Source of the DNA: an uncultured Erysipelotrichales bacterium
GTDB taxonomy: Bacteria > Bacillota_I > Bacilli_A > Erysipelotrichales > Coprobacillaceae
NCBI GenBank assembly: GCA_910579135.1
Contig: CAJTTM010000002.1
Coordinates: forward strand, 122,750-186,749
DNA: 64,000 bases
Direction of reading: 5' to 3'
Positions 44,901 to 52,743 of the stretch are shown piece by piece. The notes under the pieces are model-generated. The model made no database searches and was not told where the DNA came from. It saw nothing but the letters and a program-made list of their open reading frames with translations. Numbering within the stretch: the stretch's first letter is position 1; every line of letters begins with the position of its first letter. Both the position numbers and the translations under genes were made by a program.

Positions 44901-45791
44901 ATTTGTATAACAGTTTTTATATTTAATATTATCTGCATTTGTACGAACACATGAAGTAAATCCTCCAGAATGCCCTCCTGTAGAAATCGCAACACCATCT
45001 ACTGCTGCACAGTTTTCAATGGTTACAGCTCCACACTGTCCATCCCATGGACCTTCAATAAAATCAGATACACAACTTCCTCCATATACATAAACGTTAA
45101 TTGCTTTTGTATTTTTAATTGTAATACCTGAACTTCCACTATCAGCTGGAGAAAAGACTCCACCAATACCATGTGATACTCCCTTTCCATCAACTAAAAC
45201 TTTTTTAACTACACAATTATCAACAGTTCCTGCATTAAACTGTGCAATAAACGAAGCAGCATGTGAATAATATGAAGCTCCAATATTTGTATAAACCTTT
45301 GCATTAGAAAGGGTTAAATTTTTCATTAAAAATCCAGAATTCCCATTGCTTACAGAGGCAATAAATCCAGGATTAGTATTAACCTCAGAATATAAATTAT
45401 AAACAGTATGTCCATTTCCATCAATTGTTATCGCTTGATTTATATTTATTCCTGTCCAATTTTTACCATTTTGTCCTCCTAAATCTATATCTTTTATTAA
45501 TTTACAAGATTGTTGATTTACAAGACACCAACGTAATTCTTCTGCTGTATTAACTAAATATGGATTCGATACTGTTCCATCTCCTCCGTTATTTGGTTGA
45601 CTAGCCATACCATTCCATGGTGTAAGTTTTGTATCCTTCCATGATACTTTTTTCTTACATTCTTCCCATCTTTCGTTATAATAGCTTGTTTGTCCTGGTT
45701 TTGAAGAAGCAGCTTCTGTTGAATTCATAACTGTTATCATTCCAATACACATTAGCAATACAAGACAATAACTAATAATCTTTCTTTTCAT
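41988..45791 (-). CDS. Large wall-anchored surface protein with GLUG, InlB-type and DUF11-like repeats
   Basis: A 1267-residue surface protein. A signal peptide (about 1-27) is followed by a repetitive Gly/Asn-rich region (about 80-480). That region has GLUG-like turns (NNIGGFVGVNSEGT, SNMGGFAGAGDS, NCYAAGEV) and probably folds as a beta-helix. A middle Ig-like part is followed by two InlB/Listeria-Bacteroides type repeats (about 840-970, RKGYVFTGWNTKADGSGEAF and KKPGYSFTGWTPDPKGED). Two DUF11-like repeats come next (about 980-1215, KVENKTDPSSNEAQVYDILT and TVENKTDPKREEPKKGDELE). The end has a sorting-signal layout: VKTSDETN, a hydrophobic stretch and RKKREN, but no LPXTG. A strong ribosome site precedes the ATG. 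Probable role is adhesion or matrix binding. Confidence 0.85.
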   Translation of the reverse strand: MKRKIISYCLVLLMCIGMITVMNSTEAASSKPGQTSYYNERWEECKKKVSWKDTKLTPWNGMASQPNNGGDGTVSNPYLVNTAEELRWCLVNQQSCKLIKDIDLGGQNGKNWTGININQAITIDGNGHTVYNLYSEVNTNPGFIASVSNGNSGFLMKNLTLSNAKVYTNIGASYYSHAASFIAQFNAGTVDNCVVKKVLVDGKGVSHGIGGVFSPADSGSSGITIKNTKAINVYVYGGSCVSDFIEGPWDGQCGAVTIENCAAVDGVAISTGGHSGGFTSCVRTNADNIKYKNCYTNVDVYGNTETGVFAGVTHKGTHRFENCYASGKIEGTNNIGGFVGVNSEGTQSVFTNCYSTSMVGMSNGGSNMGGFAGAGDSTFYFNNCYAAGEVGTLNSKSDGTPIGATNVRGFSGNNGGHFTNCYYDKQTTAMCDYGSEPTGVTGLLTKDLIATNLNADKNDTWVSFNGGYPELKVFAGLDSEFDRAYSKASVSTVMLYPSNLSDEDYKKVDKSNYDTVRRIRYVFPLTSDANVEKPYHIEWEIFEGEDPNNPLYPNKSPLLEGDVPIITLADVGVKDNVSAVAPGIGWLQVNATIEGQTGMRRLRLVPTTSIGMVSMADAVMGTDCTIYTVPENKPENYRDLKEEETIYDHRDNISFVTVDAEKLNSFVLDEGTYTKLEDKLTAHNINSKPFPKEVEYKVSEDKSILEYNLGKDLNDDLIRITIGIKQEDGTFKELEWTDKLISLVTKGRTGVLGVDTGIYKLSYEWVDGIGQSLKAQSSKQLSVLDPGTVTYYKNTGQDEVYHTDLGAYKYGAKVVEEAYPKNPIRKGYVFTGWNTKADGSGEAFDKESTVEGNEKIYAIWKAEKVTVTYNKDGEPEKIDQVTDQPIKLPEEEPKKPGYSFTGWTPDPKGEDPYPDLDKKTILDLIKDYPDILDDDVIFYPVFEKNPDPEVTVKVENKTDPSSNEAQVYDILTYTITATNKEKDTKWKDVGIKNKLPEGLTLVEDSIKLIDPEGKEIKLNVKDVYNEKTRTIEVPIELIEGGTNYQIVYDVYINDKSLTDKDKDIHNTIEVEGKNPDGTPTKVEEETVLPEGGEEIKLADPKPDKKVTVENKTDPKREEPKKGDELEYTVEVTNTQENSEWKDGYIEEEIPEGVELIGDTIEVEYPDGHKEILKIEDVYDEETRTLRIPVGTLYGNESIKIKYNVKVLNEEVVIDKEEEPSEPKDKLEKENLGENVKTSDETNAFLFVGGMIVSLIVIGLMTRKKREN

Positions 45792-45919
45792 ATAGTTCTC
45801 CTCCTTAATATAATCAAATCTAAAATTCTTAATAATACTTTCACCATTTCATAATGACAAACTTATATATCTATTATCCCCCTCCTATTTATCTTCAACA
45901 TAAGCACATTTATTAAAAA

Positions 45920-46573
45920 CTAACTCTTCTTTTTTAAATATTTCTTTCTTTTCTCTTCTTTACATATATCTATCAAATGACAATTTTGACATTGAGGATT
46001 TAAAGACTTACAATGATATCTTCCAAAAAATATCAATTGATGGTGCGTCTTGATCCATCTTTGTTTAGGGATTGTTTTCATCAATTTCTTTTCTACTGTT
46101 AATACAGAATCATCCTTTTTCGCAAACCCTAGCCTTTTTGCGATACGTTCTACATGTGTATCAACTGCAATAGCAGGATACCCAAAAGCCTCTGACATAA
46201 CTACGTTTGCGGTTTTACGACCGACTCCAGGTAATAATTGTAAAGCTTCATGATCATTAGGAACAACACCATTAAAATCATCAATAAGTTTCTGACACAT
46301 TGCTTTTACATTCTTTGCTTTATTACGATACAACCCTATTGATCTTAAATCATTCTCTAATTGTTCAATACTTGCATTTGCATAATCTTCTACAGAAGTA
46401 TATTTTTGAAAAAGTTTACTTGTAAGCTTATTAACACTCGCATCCGTTGTTTGAGCTGATAACATAACTGCAATCAATAATTCTAATTCATTACCATGCT
46501 CTAATTCACATTTTGCATCAGGAAACAATTCATCTAATTCTTTTAATATTCTATCTTGTTTTGTTTTAATCAT
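45920..46573 (-). CDS. nth: Endonuclease III (Nth)
   Basis: A base-excision repair glycosylase/AP lyase for oxidised pyrimidines, 217 residues. Visible are the helix-hairpin-helix LLPGVGRKTANVV with the catalytic Lys, the catalytic Asp in AIAVDTHVERIA and the [4Fe-4S] ligands in CKSLNPQCQNCHLIDIC (C-x6-C-x2-C-x5-C). The frame is open 29 codons upstream through dnaD, but MIKTKQDRIL at 46573 is the usual start and overlaps dnaD by 8 bases. Confidence 0.96.
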   Translation of the reverse strand: MIKTKQDRILKELDELFPDAKCELEHGNELELLIAVMLSAQTTDASVNKLTSKLFQKYTSVEDYANASIEQLENDLRSIGLYRNKAKNVKAMCQKLIDDFNGVVPNDHEALQLLPGVGRKTANVVMSEAFGYPAIAVDTHVERIAKRLGFAKKDDSVLTVEKKLMKTIPKQRWIKTHHQLIFFGRYHCKSLNPQCQNCHLIDICKEEKRKKYLKKKS

Positions 46574-47156
46574 GACTATCCCACCAATTATAATCTTTAA
46601 TTTGATCTGAAATATCATCATCTTCTTGAGATGACCTTGCAAACCTCTTTTTAACACCATATGAGGCCCAATTTTCCAATATTCTTTCTATATACCTTAA
46701 ATTAATTACACCTGATTTAACAGCTTCATTTAAAGCATCTACAACCATATCATCACTATATCCTGCAGTCTTAAAAGAACTAATAATGTTCATTTCCATT
46801 TGACTTAAACTTCTTCCAAAAGCATCTTCAAAAAAAGATAACAAATCAATCTGTTTTTCTTTCTTTATCTCTTTTTTAATTAAATAATTATATAATGGTT
46901 TTAAATCCAAATATCCATTCTTTCTAGTAATAAGATGCTTATCTAATAATTTTAATAAAATATCATCAATCTGTTTTAAAGATAAAGTAGATAATTTTGA
47001 AATTGTTTGAGGATTAATAGGTTTCATATTTAATTCCTGCATAACCATTATAATCAATAACAAATGACACTCACTATCAGCAATATTCAATTCCTTTGCT
47101 TTAATTAATAATAACTTCTTATAATCAATACAACCATAATTCATTAATTCATTCAT
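46566..47156 (-). CDS. dnaD: DnaD domain protein (replication initiation/restart)
   Basis: A 196-residue DnaD protein, needed for primosome assembly with DnaB and DnaI in Bacillota. The N-terminal winged-helix part (about 1-95, INPQTISKLSTLSLKQIDDI) precedes the DnaB2/DnaD C-terminal domain (about 105-190, FFEDAFGRSLSQMEMNIISS), which ends with the YIERILENWASYGV motif. It lies in the ypmB-dnaD-nth order known from Bacillus. Confidence 0.93.
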   Translation of the reverse strand: MNELMNYGCIDYKKLLLIKAKELNIADSECHLLLIIMVMQELNMKPINPQTISKLSTLSLKQIDDILLKLLDKHLITRKNGYLDLKPLYNYLIKKEIKKEKQIDLLSFFEDAFGRSLSQMEMNIISSFKTAGYSDDMVVDALNEAVKSGVINLRYIERILENWASYGVKKRFARSSQEDDDISDQIKDYNWWDSHD

Positions 47157-47158
47157 AC

Positions 47159-47635
47159 CTAACCCTCAATAAAATAAGCTTTTATAAACTCTCCTGTTTC
47201 TAAAGAATAATATACATAAGTCAACTTATCTTCTTCCATGATTTTTTGACAATATACAAAACGATTATTTTCATAACCAACATCTAAACTATCTATATGT
47301 GTCTTATATTTTTTTTCTATTGCTTTAATAACTTTCTTCTCATCTGCAAATGGTCCTTCTAAACTATCTATTAATTCTTTTTTTTCGTTAAAAGCTGCAA
47401 AATACTTTTTACCATTTGCTTGTACTCTTATAATATAATAAACTTCTTTTCCATGATGAGCATGAAAATAACCATCATAATCATAATGATTAGTTTCACA
47501 TATTTCATTTCTAATTAAATCCAACTTATGATGATAATTGTAATAAGGAACATGTACATAAACCATATAAAATATAGACAAGCCTAATATCAAAACTAAA
47601 ACAACAATTGCAATTCTAAATCCATATTTTTTCAT
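47159..47635 (-). CDS. YpmB-like membrane protein (DUF5590/PepSY-like)
   Basis: A 158-residue protein with one N-terminal membrane helix (about 7-28, FRIAIVVLVLILGLSIFYMV) and an extracellular PepSY-like region (VYYIIRVQANGKKYFAAFNE, then ADEKKVIKAIEKKY). The call rests on fold and on position directly before dnaD and nth, as ypmB in Bacillus. Function is unknown. Confidence 0.8.
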   Translation of the reverse strand: MKKYGFRIAIVVLVLILGLSIFYMVYVHVPYYNYHHKLDLIRNEICETNHYDYDGYFHAHHGKEVYYIIRVQANGKKYFAAFNEKKELIDSLEGPFADEKKVIKAIEKKYKTHIDSLDVGYENNRFVYCQKIMEEDKLTYVYYSLETGEFIKAYFIEG

Positions 47636-47683
47636 ACATAACCTCCTTTGATATATTATTATACTCTAAAACGACGATAAATA

Positions 47684-47708
47684 AAAGAAAAAGACGAATT
47701 AATCGTCT
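47684..47708 (-). terminator. Terminator after the YugP-like gene
   Basis: AGACGA and TCGTCT form a 6-bp stem with a five-base loop, then Ts on the minus strand; it overlaps the end of the protease gene. Confidence 0.7.
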
Positions 47709-48409
47709 CTACTTCTTCCTGCAATCATTAAGAAAATTCTTAGCATACTCATTAATGTTGAAATCATCGCCGCAACATATGTTAAAGCAGCAGCACTCAA
47801 CATCCTTTTTGCTCCAATATACTCTTCATCATCCAGATAATAGTCATCTAATATTTTTAACGCTCTTGATGAAGCATTAAATTCTACTGGTAATGTCACC
47901 AGCTGAAAAGCTAAGATACCTAACATTAAGATAAATCCAATCCAGGCAATATTCGTATGTCCTAACAAAAGACCTATGAAAATTGCTATCCAACCTAAAT
48001 ATTGACCAATATTCGCAAACGGTAAAATAATATTTCTTACCACAATCGCTTTATATCCTTCTTTATGCTGAATGGCATGACCACATTCATGAGCTGCAAT
48101 CGCTAATGAAGCAATTGATGTTCCATCATACACTCCATCTGATAAATTTACTGTATTGTTACTTGGATTATAATGATCAGACATTGTTCCACTTACATGA
48201 TTCACACTTACCTGAGATAATCCATTACTATCTAATATTTGTCTTGCAACTTCTTTACCTGTGATCATACGATGATTTTTTACTCTACTATATTTTGCAT
48301 AACTCGATTGTACCTTCATTTGAGCATAGATTCCTAATAATGCTGCTAATGCTACAAAAATAGTACCAATCATATAATATGGATTACTATATAAATACCA
48401 ACTAAACAT
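47699..48409 (-). CDS. YugP-type membrane zinc metallopeptidase
   Basis: A 236-residue membrane zinc peptidase. The zinc motif is AAHECGHAIQHKEGY (HExxH) between about four membrane segments, and the downstream LPVEFNASSRALKIL supplies a likely third ligand. The family (Zn_peptidase_2, YugP) has no firm substrate. GTG lies three codons upstream but inside the ribosome site; ATG at 48409 is preferred. Confidence 0.9.
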   Translation of the reverse strand: MFSWYLYSNPYYMIGTIFVALAALLGIYAQMKVQSSYAKYSRVKNHRMITGKEVARQILDSNGLSQVSVNHVSGTMSDHYNPSNNTVNLSDGVYDGTSIASLAIAAHECGHAIQHKEGYKAIVVRNIILPFANIGQYLGWIAIFIGLLLGHTNIAWIGFILMLGILAFQLVTLPVEFNASSRALKILDDYYLDDEEYIGAKRMLSAAALTYVAAMISTLMSMLRIFLMIAGRSRDD

Positions 48410-48471
48410 TTCAATCACCTACCTACAATTATAATATACCCATTATGTTAACCGAATATGAAAACAAAAGA

Positions 48472-48498
48472 AAAGATGCATTAATTCATTGCATCTTT
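48472..48498 (-). terminator. Terminator after the HU gene
   Basis: AAAGATGCA and TGCATCTTT form a 9-bp stem with a nine-base loop, then a T-rich tail on the minus strand, overlapping the last HU codons. Confidence 0.8.
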
Positions 48499-48753
48499 CA
48501 ATCTATGACTTGGTTTAAATGATACAGTTTTACTAGCAGGAATAACAATAGTTTCTTTAGTTTTAGGACTAACACCTTTTCTTTCTTTACGGCTATTTAC
48601 TTTAAAAGTTCCAAAACCAGAAATTAAAACTTTATCTCCTTCTAAAATACTTTCAACCATTGTTTCAAACACTGTATCAACTAATGCTTCAGCATCTTTT
48701 TTTGTAAGATCTCTTTTTTCTGAAACTATATCAACTAATTCTTTTTTGTTCAT
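48481..48753 (-). CDS. hup: HU family DNA-binding protein
   Basis: A 90-residue nucleoid protein that bends and compacts DNA. The family signature GFGTFKVNSRKERKGVSPKT forms the DNA-binding arm, and MNKKELVDIVSEKRDLTKKD is the typical start. One gene in its own transcript, with a good promoter upstream and a terminator after it. Confidence 0.97.
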   Translation of the reverse strand: MNKKELVDIVSEKRDLTKKDAEALVDTVFETMVESILEGDKVLISGFGTFKVNSRKERKGVSPKTKETIVIPASKTVSFKPSHRLKDAMN

Positions 48754-48786
48754 ATTTTTACTGCCTCCTATTTAAATCTAAGACGT

Positions 48787-48815
48787 AGTATAACATTATG
48801 AACAATGAAAATCAA
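48787..48815 (-). promoter_or_regulatory. Promoter of the HU gene
   Basis: TTGATT (48815-48810) and TATACT (48792-48787) lie 17 bases apart on the minus strand with TG(T) before the -10. The -35 lies beside the 3' end of spoIVA. Confidence 0.65.
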
Positions 48816-48824
48816 CAAGAAAAA

Positions 48825-50303
48825 TTACAAAACAATCGCAATTACATTACTCTTACCTTTATTTACAATTTTACTTAATATATCATGAACTTTTAAGGTT
48901 GCTGATTCAGGCATAGCAGCTAATTTCATACGCATTCCTTCGTTAATTAAATCTCCTAATTTTCTACCAAAAACATCACAATCAAAGATAGCTTCTTTGT
49001 TTCCTTCACCATGATCTACCAAATATCCAATAAAAGCTTCAGCTTGTTCTTTTGACCCAATTATTGGTTCAAATGTACTTTCTATGTCTACTTTGATCAT
49101 ATGAATCGTAGAGGCTGTTGAAGTTAATTTCATTCCATATCTTGGTCCTTGCTTAATAAGCTCTGGTTGACTTAATTCAACTTCATCCATAGTTGCTAGA
49201 GCGTAGCCATAACCTGTCTGTTTCACCATTGAAATAGCATTTTTATATGCTCTATATTCTTTATCATGTTGCATTAAAACTTGAATTTGTTTTAAGAACA
49301 TTGCACTATCAAATTTATCTTGTCCTAATATTTCATTTAGTATTTCATTATATAAACCTTTCTTTTCAACAATTCTTAATGTTGCAGAAGATGTAGATGT
49401 ATCAATAGCAGATAAATAAGCTTTCTTTATAAAATCAAAGTCATTCATACAATTAACAATATTTTCTACATCTTTAAATCGATGAATTTCTAATAAAGAC
49501 TTCTCTAACGCTTCATTCAATGTCTTTTTCAACCAATGGTCATTTTCCATTAATGCAATCCAACGAGGTACTTCAATTTTGACTTCATGTATTGGAAATT
49601 CATATAAAGCTTCTTTTAATAAATGAGTGATATCTCTTTCGTTCATTTCATTGACTTTTAAAGCCATAACTGGAACATTATGTTTTTCTTTTAATGATTC
49701 AACTATTTGTTGGCATTCCATAGATTGAGGAGAAGCGCTATTAACAACAATTACAAATGGTTTTCCTATTTGTTTAAGTTCTTCAATAATTTCATCTGTA
49801 CTTTGGACATAATCTTCTCTATCAATTTCACAAATACTTCCATCACATGTTACTACAATTCCAATAGTAGAATGATCTGTCATAACTTTTGTTGTTCCTA
49901 TTTTAGCAGCCTCATCAAAAGGAATAGCTTCTAAATACCATGGTGTCTTAACATATCTGATTCCAGATTCATCTTTATATCCTTTTGCTCCATCAATGAC
50001 ATAGCCGACACAATCCACTAATCTTACATTGATTCCTAAATTATCTTCCACTTGTATCCTTGCTGCTTGATTAGGAATAAATTTAGGCTCTACTGTCATG
50101 ATCATACGTCCCTCACCTGATTGAGGTAATTCATCTACAGCTCTTTTTTTTGCATCTATATCTTCTATATAAGGGATAACTGCAACTTCCATAAAACGTT
50201 TAATAAACGATGATTTACCAACCCTTACTGGTCCTACAACACCTAGATAGATATCACCTTCACATCTTTTACCAATATCTTTTAATATATCTATTGTTTG
50301 CAT
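48825..50303 (-). CDS. spoIVA: Stage IV sporulation protein A (spore coat morphogenetic ATPase)
   Basis: SpoIVA polymerises on the forespore surface using ATP and forms the base on which the coat is built. The 492-residue length matches (492 in Bacillus). The N-terminal NTPase domain has Walker A GVVGPVRVGKSSFIKRF (about 22-38), EGRMIMTVEPKFIPNQAARI and NLGINVRLVDCVGYVIDGAK. The C-terminal morphogenetic region ends in NKGKSNVIAIVL. This is the best single piece of evidence that the organism forms spores. Expression would be expected from a mother-cell sigma factor; I did not define the site. Confidence 0.97.
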   Translation of the reverse strand: MQTIDILKDIGKRCEGDIYLGVVGPVRVGKSSFIKRFMEVAVIPYIEDIDAKKRAVDELPQSGEGRMIMTVEPKFIPNQAARIQVEDNLGINVRLVDCVGYVIDGAKGYKDESGIRYVKTPWYLEAIPFDEAAKIGTTKVMTDHSTIGIVVTCDGSICEIDREDYVQSTDEIIEELKQIGKPFVIVVNSASPQSMECQQIVESLKEKHNVPVMALKVNEMNERDITHLLKEALYEFPIHEVKIEVPRWIALMENDHWLKKTLNEALEKSLLEIHRFKDVENIVNCMNDFDFIKKAYLSAIDTSTSSATLRIVEKKGLYNEILNEILGQDKFDSAMFLKQIQVLMQHDKEYRAYKNAISMVKQTGYGYALATMDEVELSQPELIKQGPRYGMKLTSTASTIHMIKVDIESTFEPIIGSKEQAEAFIGYLVDHGEGNKEAIFDCDVFGRKLGDLINEGMRMKLAAMPESATLKVHDILSKIVNKGKSNVIAIVL

Positions 50304-50342
50304 AAAAATCCTCCTTCTTACACATAAATATATGTTTATAAA

Positions 50343-50370
50343 TAAAAAAAATGAGTTTATGAACTCATTT
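50343..50370 (-). terminator. Terminator after the flavodoxin-like pair
   Basis: AAATGAGTT and AACTCATTT pair with a four-base loop, followed by eight Ts on the minus strand. Confidence 0.8.
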
Positions 50371-50938
50371 TCTTCATTTCTTTTCTTTTTTTATTCATTT
50401 CTTTGACCCAATACTGATTTCCTTTTTTCATAAAGACTTTTAAAGTCATTAATGATGTTTTAACATCTAAATGATTTCCACCAGCAATATCTTTTGCTGC
50501 TTTTTTTAATAAACTACAAACACTATATTTTTGGATTGATTTCATTAAAAGTAATCCAGAACTTAATTTTAATGAACCATGATATTTTAATTTCTTCTTT
50601 TCACACCATTTTCTCATAATTTTTTCAGAAAGGTCACATTTTTCTGTTTCATATTCATCACAAATAATCACACTATAAATCTTTTGATGTTCCATTTTTT
50701 TGTTTTCTAATTTAGAGAAAATCTCTAAGGTTGATGAAGGAATAGAATCTATTGTTATTAAAAACAAGAAAACAATTTGATCATAAGCAAAAACTGTTCT
50801 TTCATCAAAAGTCATTATATTTCTTACATCAACAATAGTATCTTCTTCTTTTAAATATACTTCTAATCTTTTTAAATAAGGCTCTATATAGCTTTGAGAA
50901 TGTTTTAAACCAGAATTAATAATTAATATTTTATTCAC
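50357..50938 (-). CDS. Flavodoxin-fold protein, NAD(P)H-dependent oxidoreductase-like (second of pair)
   Basis: A 193-residue protein with a Rossmann-like start (MNKILIINSGLKHSQSYIEP) and a segment FLFLITIDSIPSSTLEIF in the place of the flavin-facing loop of the NAD(P)H-dependent FMN reductase family. The C-terminal part is basic (MNKKRKEMKKMSS). Conservation is weak, so flavin binding is a guess. It starts with GTG and overlaps the upstream partner gene by 8 bases, which argues for coupled synthesis and perhaps a complex. Confidence 0.6.
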   Translation of the reverse strand: MNKILIINSGLKHSQSYIEPYLKRLEVYLKEEDTIVDVRNIMTFDERTVFAYDQIVFLFLITIDSIPSSTLEIFSKLENKKMEHQKIYSVIICDEYETEKCDLSEKIMRKWCEKKKLKYHGSLKLSSGLLLMKSIQKYSVCSLLKKAAKDIAGGNHLDVKTSLMTLKVFMKKGNQYWVKEMNKKRKEMKKMSS

Positions 50939-51437
50939 TATCTACACCCCCAAATGTGCATAAAGTTTCTTCTAATTCATTTTCTTTACAGAAATAAGTA
51001 TTAATTGAAGAATAAATATAACCAATAGCACAATCTTCAACTATATCAGTAAATATTTTCTTTTCTTCTTCATCTATTTCTCCATATCCAATAACAAGTA
51101 ATCTTTTTTTTAATTGACTTAAACTTTGATGTGTTGTTTCTCCATCAACCAATGTATAAAATGGTTCTAAATTACAAACCATTCTTTCAAGCATCTTTTT
51201 AAATGGAATATCAAAGCAACCATATTTCACATGAGATACATAAATAATCAATTGACAATCATTCATCCATTGTGAAATCAAACTCATATCATCTTTAAAA
51301 TAACAACTTCCGCCTTTTTTAAAGCACTCTAATCCACCAGTACAAGTACAATAGTGAATATTATTCAAATTAACAACAACAGAATTTTTAAATAATTCTG
51401 TAGATATTTCTTTATCAGTAACTACTAAGTTTCTCAT
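50931..51437 (-). CDS. Flavodoxin-fold iron-sulfur-like oxidoreductase (first of pair)
   Basis: A 168-residue flavodoxin-like protein with the cysteine cluster CTCTGGLECFKKGGSC near residues 30-45, as in the NADPH-dependent FMN reductase group (CxxCxxxxxC type). The central VSHVKYGCFDIPFKKMLERM is also typical of that family. It probably binds FMN and carries a redox cysteine set. It overlaps the downstream gene by 8 bases. Substrate unknown. Confidence 0.65.
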   Translation of the reverse strand: MRNLVVTDKEISTELFKNSVVVNLNNIHYCTCTGGLECFKKGGSCYFKDDMSLISQWMNDCQLIIYVSHVKYGCFDIPFKKMLERMVCNLEPFYTLVDGETTHQSLSQLKKRLLVIGYGEIDEEEKKIFTDIVEDCAIGYIYSSINTYFCKENELEETLCTFGGVDSE

Positions 51438-51500
51438 ATGAATCTCCTATTCAACGATATTATTGTATAATTATAATATCTGTTTGTCAAATTATCTATA

Positions 51501-51529
51501 AAAAGCAAAAAGGTTAAAAATAACCTTTT
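51501..51529 (-). terminator. Terminator after the aminotransferase gene
   Basis: AAAAGGTTA and TAACCTTTT form a 9-bp stem with a four-base loop, followed by Ts on the minus strand. Confidence 0.85.
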
Positions 51530-51531
51530 GA

Positions 51532-52734
51532 TTATAATCCTTGATATTTCAACAAAGCTTTTTTAATTCTTTCTAATGCATCAAATACTTTTTGATCATT
51601 TTCATATACACCAAGTACAATTCTAAAATGACCTTCTCCACCTTTTCCGTAATTAATTCCATCATTAACACAAACTTTTGCTTCTTTAATTAAATAAGAA
51701 ACGATTTCACTAGATGAACCTAATGAACTTACATTGACCCACCCTAAAAATCCCGACTCACTTAATTGCATAGAAACATTTGGAATAGAATTAAATATTT
51801 CATAAGCTTTCTTTCTTCGATTGTCAAACGCCTTTTCAAAAACTTTCATAAATGATGTATCTTTAAAAGCTTCAATCATACCAATTTGACTAATTGTATG
51901 AGTTGCTCCTAGAATGCTTACAGCACAACCATAATAAGAATCCATAATTTCATCACAAGCAACAATATATCCAACTCTAAAACCGCTTAATCCCATCCCT
52001 TTAGATACAGAGAAAACAGTAATTGTTCTTTCCCACATTCCTTCTATTGAAGCTGGAGTAATAAATTCATTTTCAAAAGTAAAATCTTCAAATGCTTGAT
52101 CACAAACTAAAACAAGATTATTTTCTTTTACAAAGTCTGCAAGAGCATATAATGATTCTTTATTGAATACTGTTGTTGTTGGATTATTTGGATGAGTTAA
52201 AACTACCATTTTTGTTTTATCAGTAAGGACTTTCTTAAAATCATCAATATTAATTTGATATCCATTTTCTTCTTTTAATTGTACAAAATTTGCTTTCGCA
52301 TGCATTAATTCTATGTTTTGAATATTATTTGGATAACATGGAGTTGGTATAATAATTTCATCACCTTCATTAATACATGAAAGCATTGCGAAATATAAAC
52401 CACTATCAGATCCTGGAGTAATGAGTATGTTTCTTAACGGATCAACATCTAGATGATTCTTTTCTTTTAATTTTTTCGCGATTTCTCTTTTTAAATCATC
52501 ATTTCCTATAGGTGCTGTATAATGTGCAGACACAGGAGACTTCATTGCTTCTAAGCAAGCATTTAATATATGTGGTGGTACTGAGAAGTCTGGAGTAAAT
52601 GGATCTGCCCACCCCATTAAATCAACACCTTGTTCACCTAATTTAGTATAATTATCTCCTACATCAGCTTTTTCTACTGCATTAAATAACCCACCTTCTA
52701 TATATTGTAAAGATTTTCTTAATTGTTCTTTCAT
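51532..52734 (-). CDS. Class I/II pyridoxal-phosphate aminotransferase
   Basis: A 400-residue fold-type I aminotransferase. The PLP-binding lysine is in TVFSVSKGMGLSGFRVGY, preceded by LTHPNNPTTTVFNKESL and CDQAFEDFTF; an Arg in the late HFRIVLGVYE binds the substrate carboxylate. The family covers aspartate, aromatic and branched-chain enzymes, so substrate is open. It lies 9 bases after the malic enzyme gene, suggesting joint handling of C4 acids and amino acids. Confidence 0.88.
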   Translation of the reverse strand: MKEQLRKSLQYIEGGLFNAVEKADVGDNYTKLGEQGVDLMGWADPFTPDFSVPPHILNACLEAMKSPVSAHYTAPIGNDDLKREIAKKLKEKNHLDVDPLRNILITPGSDSGLYFAMLSCINEGDEIIIPTPCYPNNIQNIELMHAKANFVQLKEENGYQINIDDFKKVLTDKTKMVVLTHPNNPTTTVFNKESLYALADFVKENNLVLVCDQAFEDFTFENEFITPASIEGMWERTITVFSVSKGMGLSGFRVGYIVACDEIMDSYYGCAVSILGATHTISQIGMIEAFKDTSFMKVFEKAFDNRRKKAYEIFNSIPNVSMQLSESGFLGWVNVSSLGSSSEIVSYLIKEAKVCVNDGINYGKGGEGHFRIVLGVYENDQKVFDALERIKKALLKYQGL

Positions 52735-52743
52735 ATAATCCTC

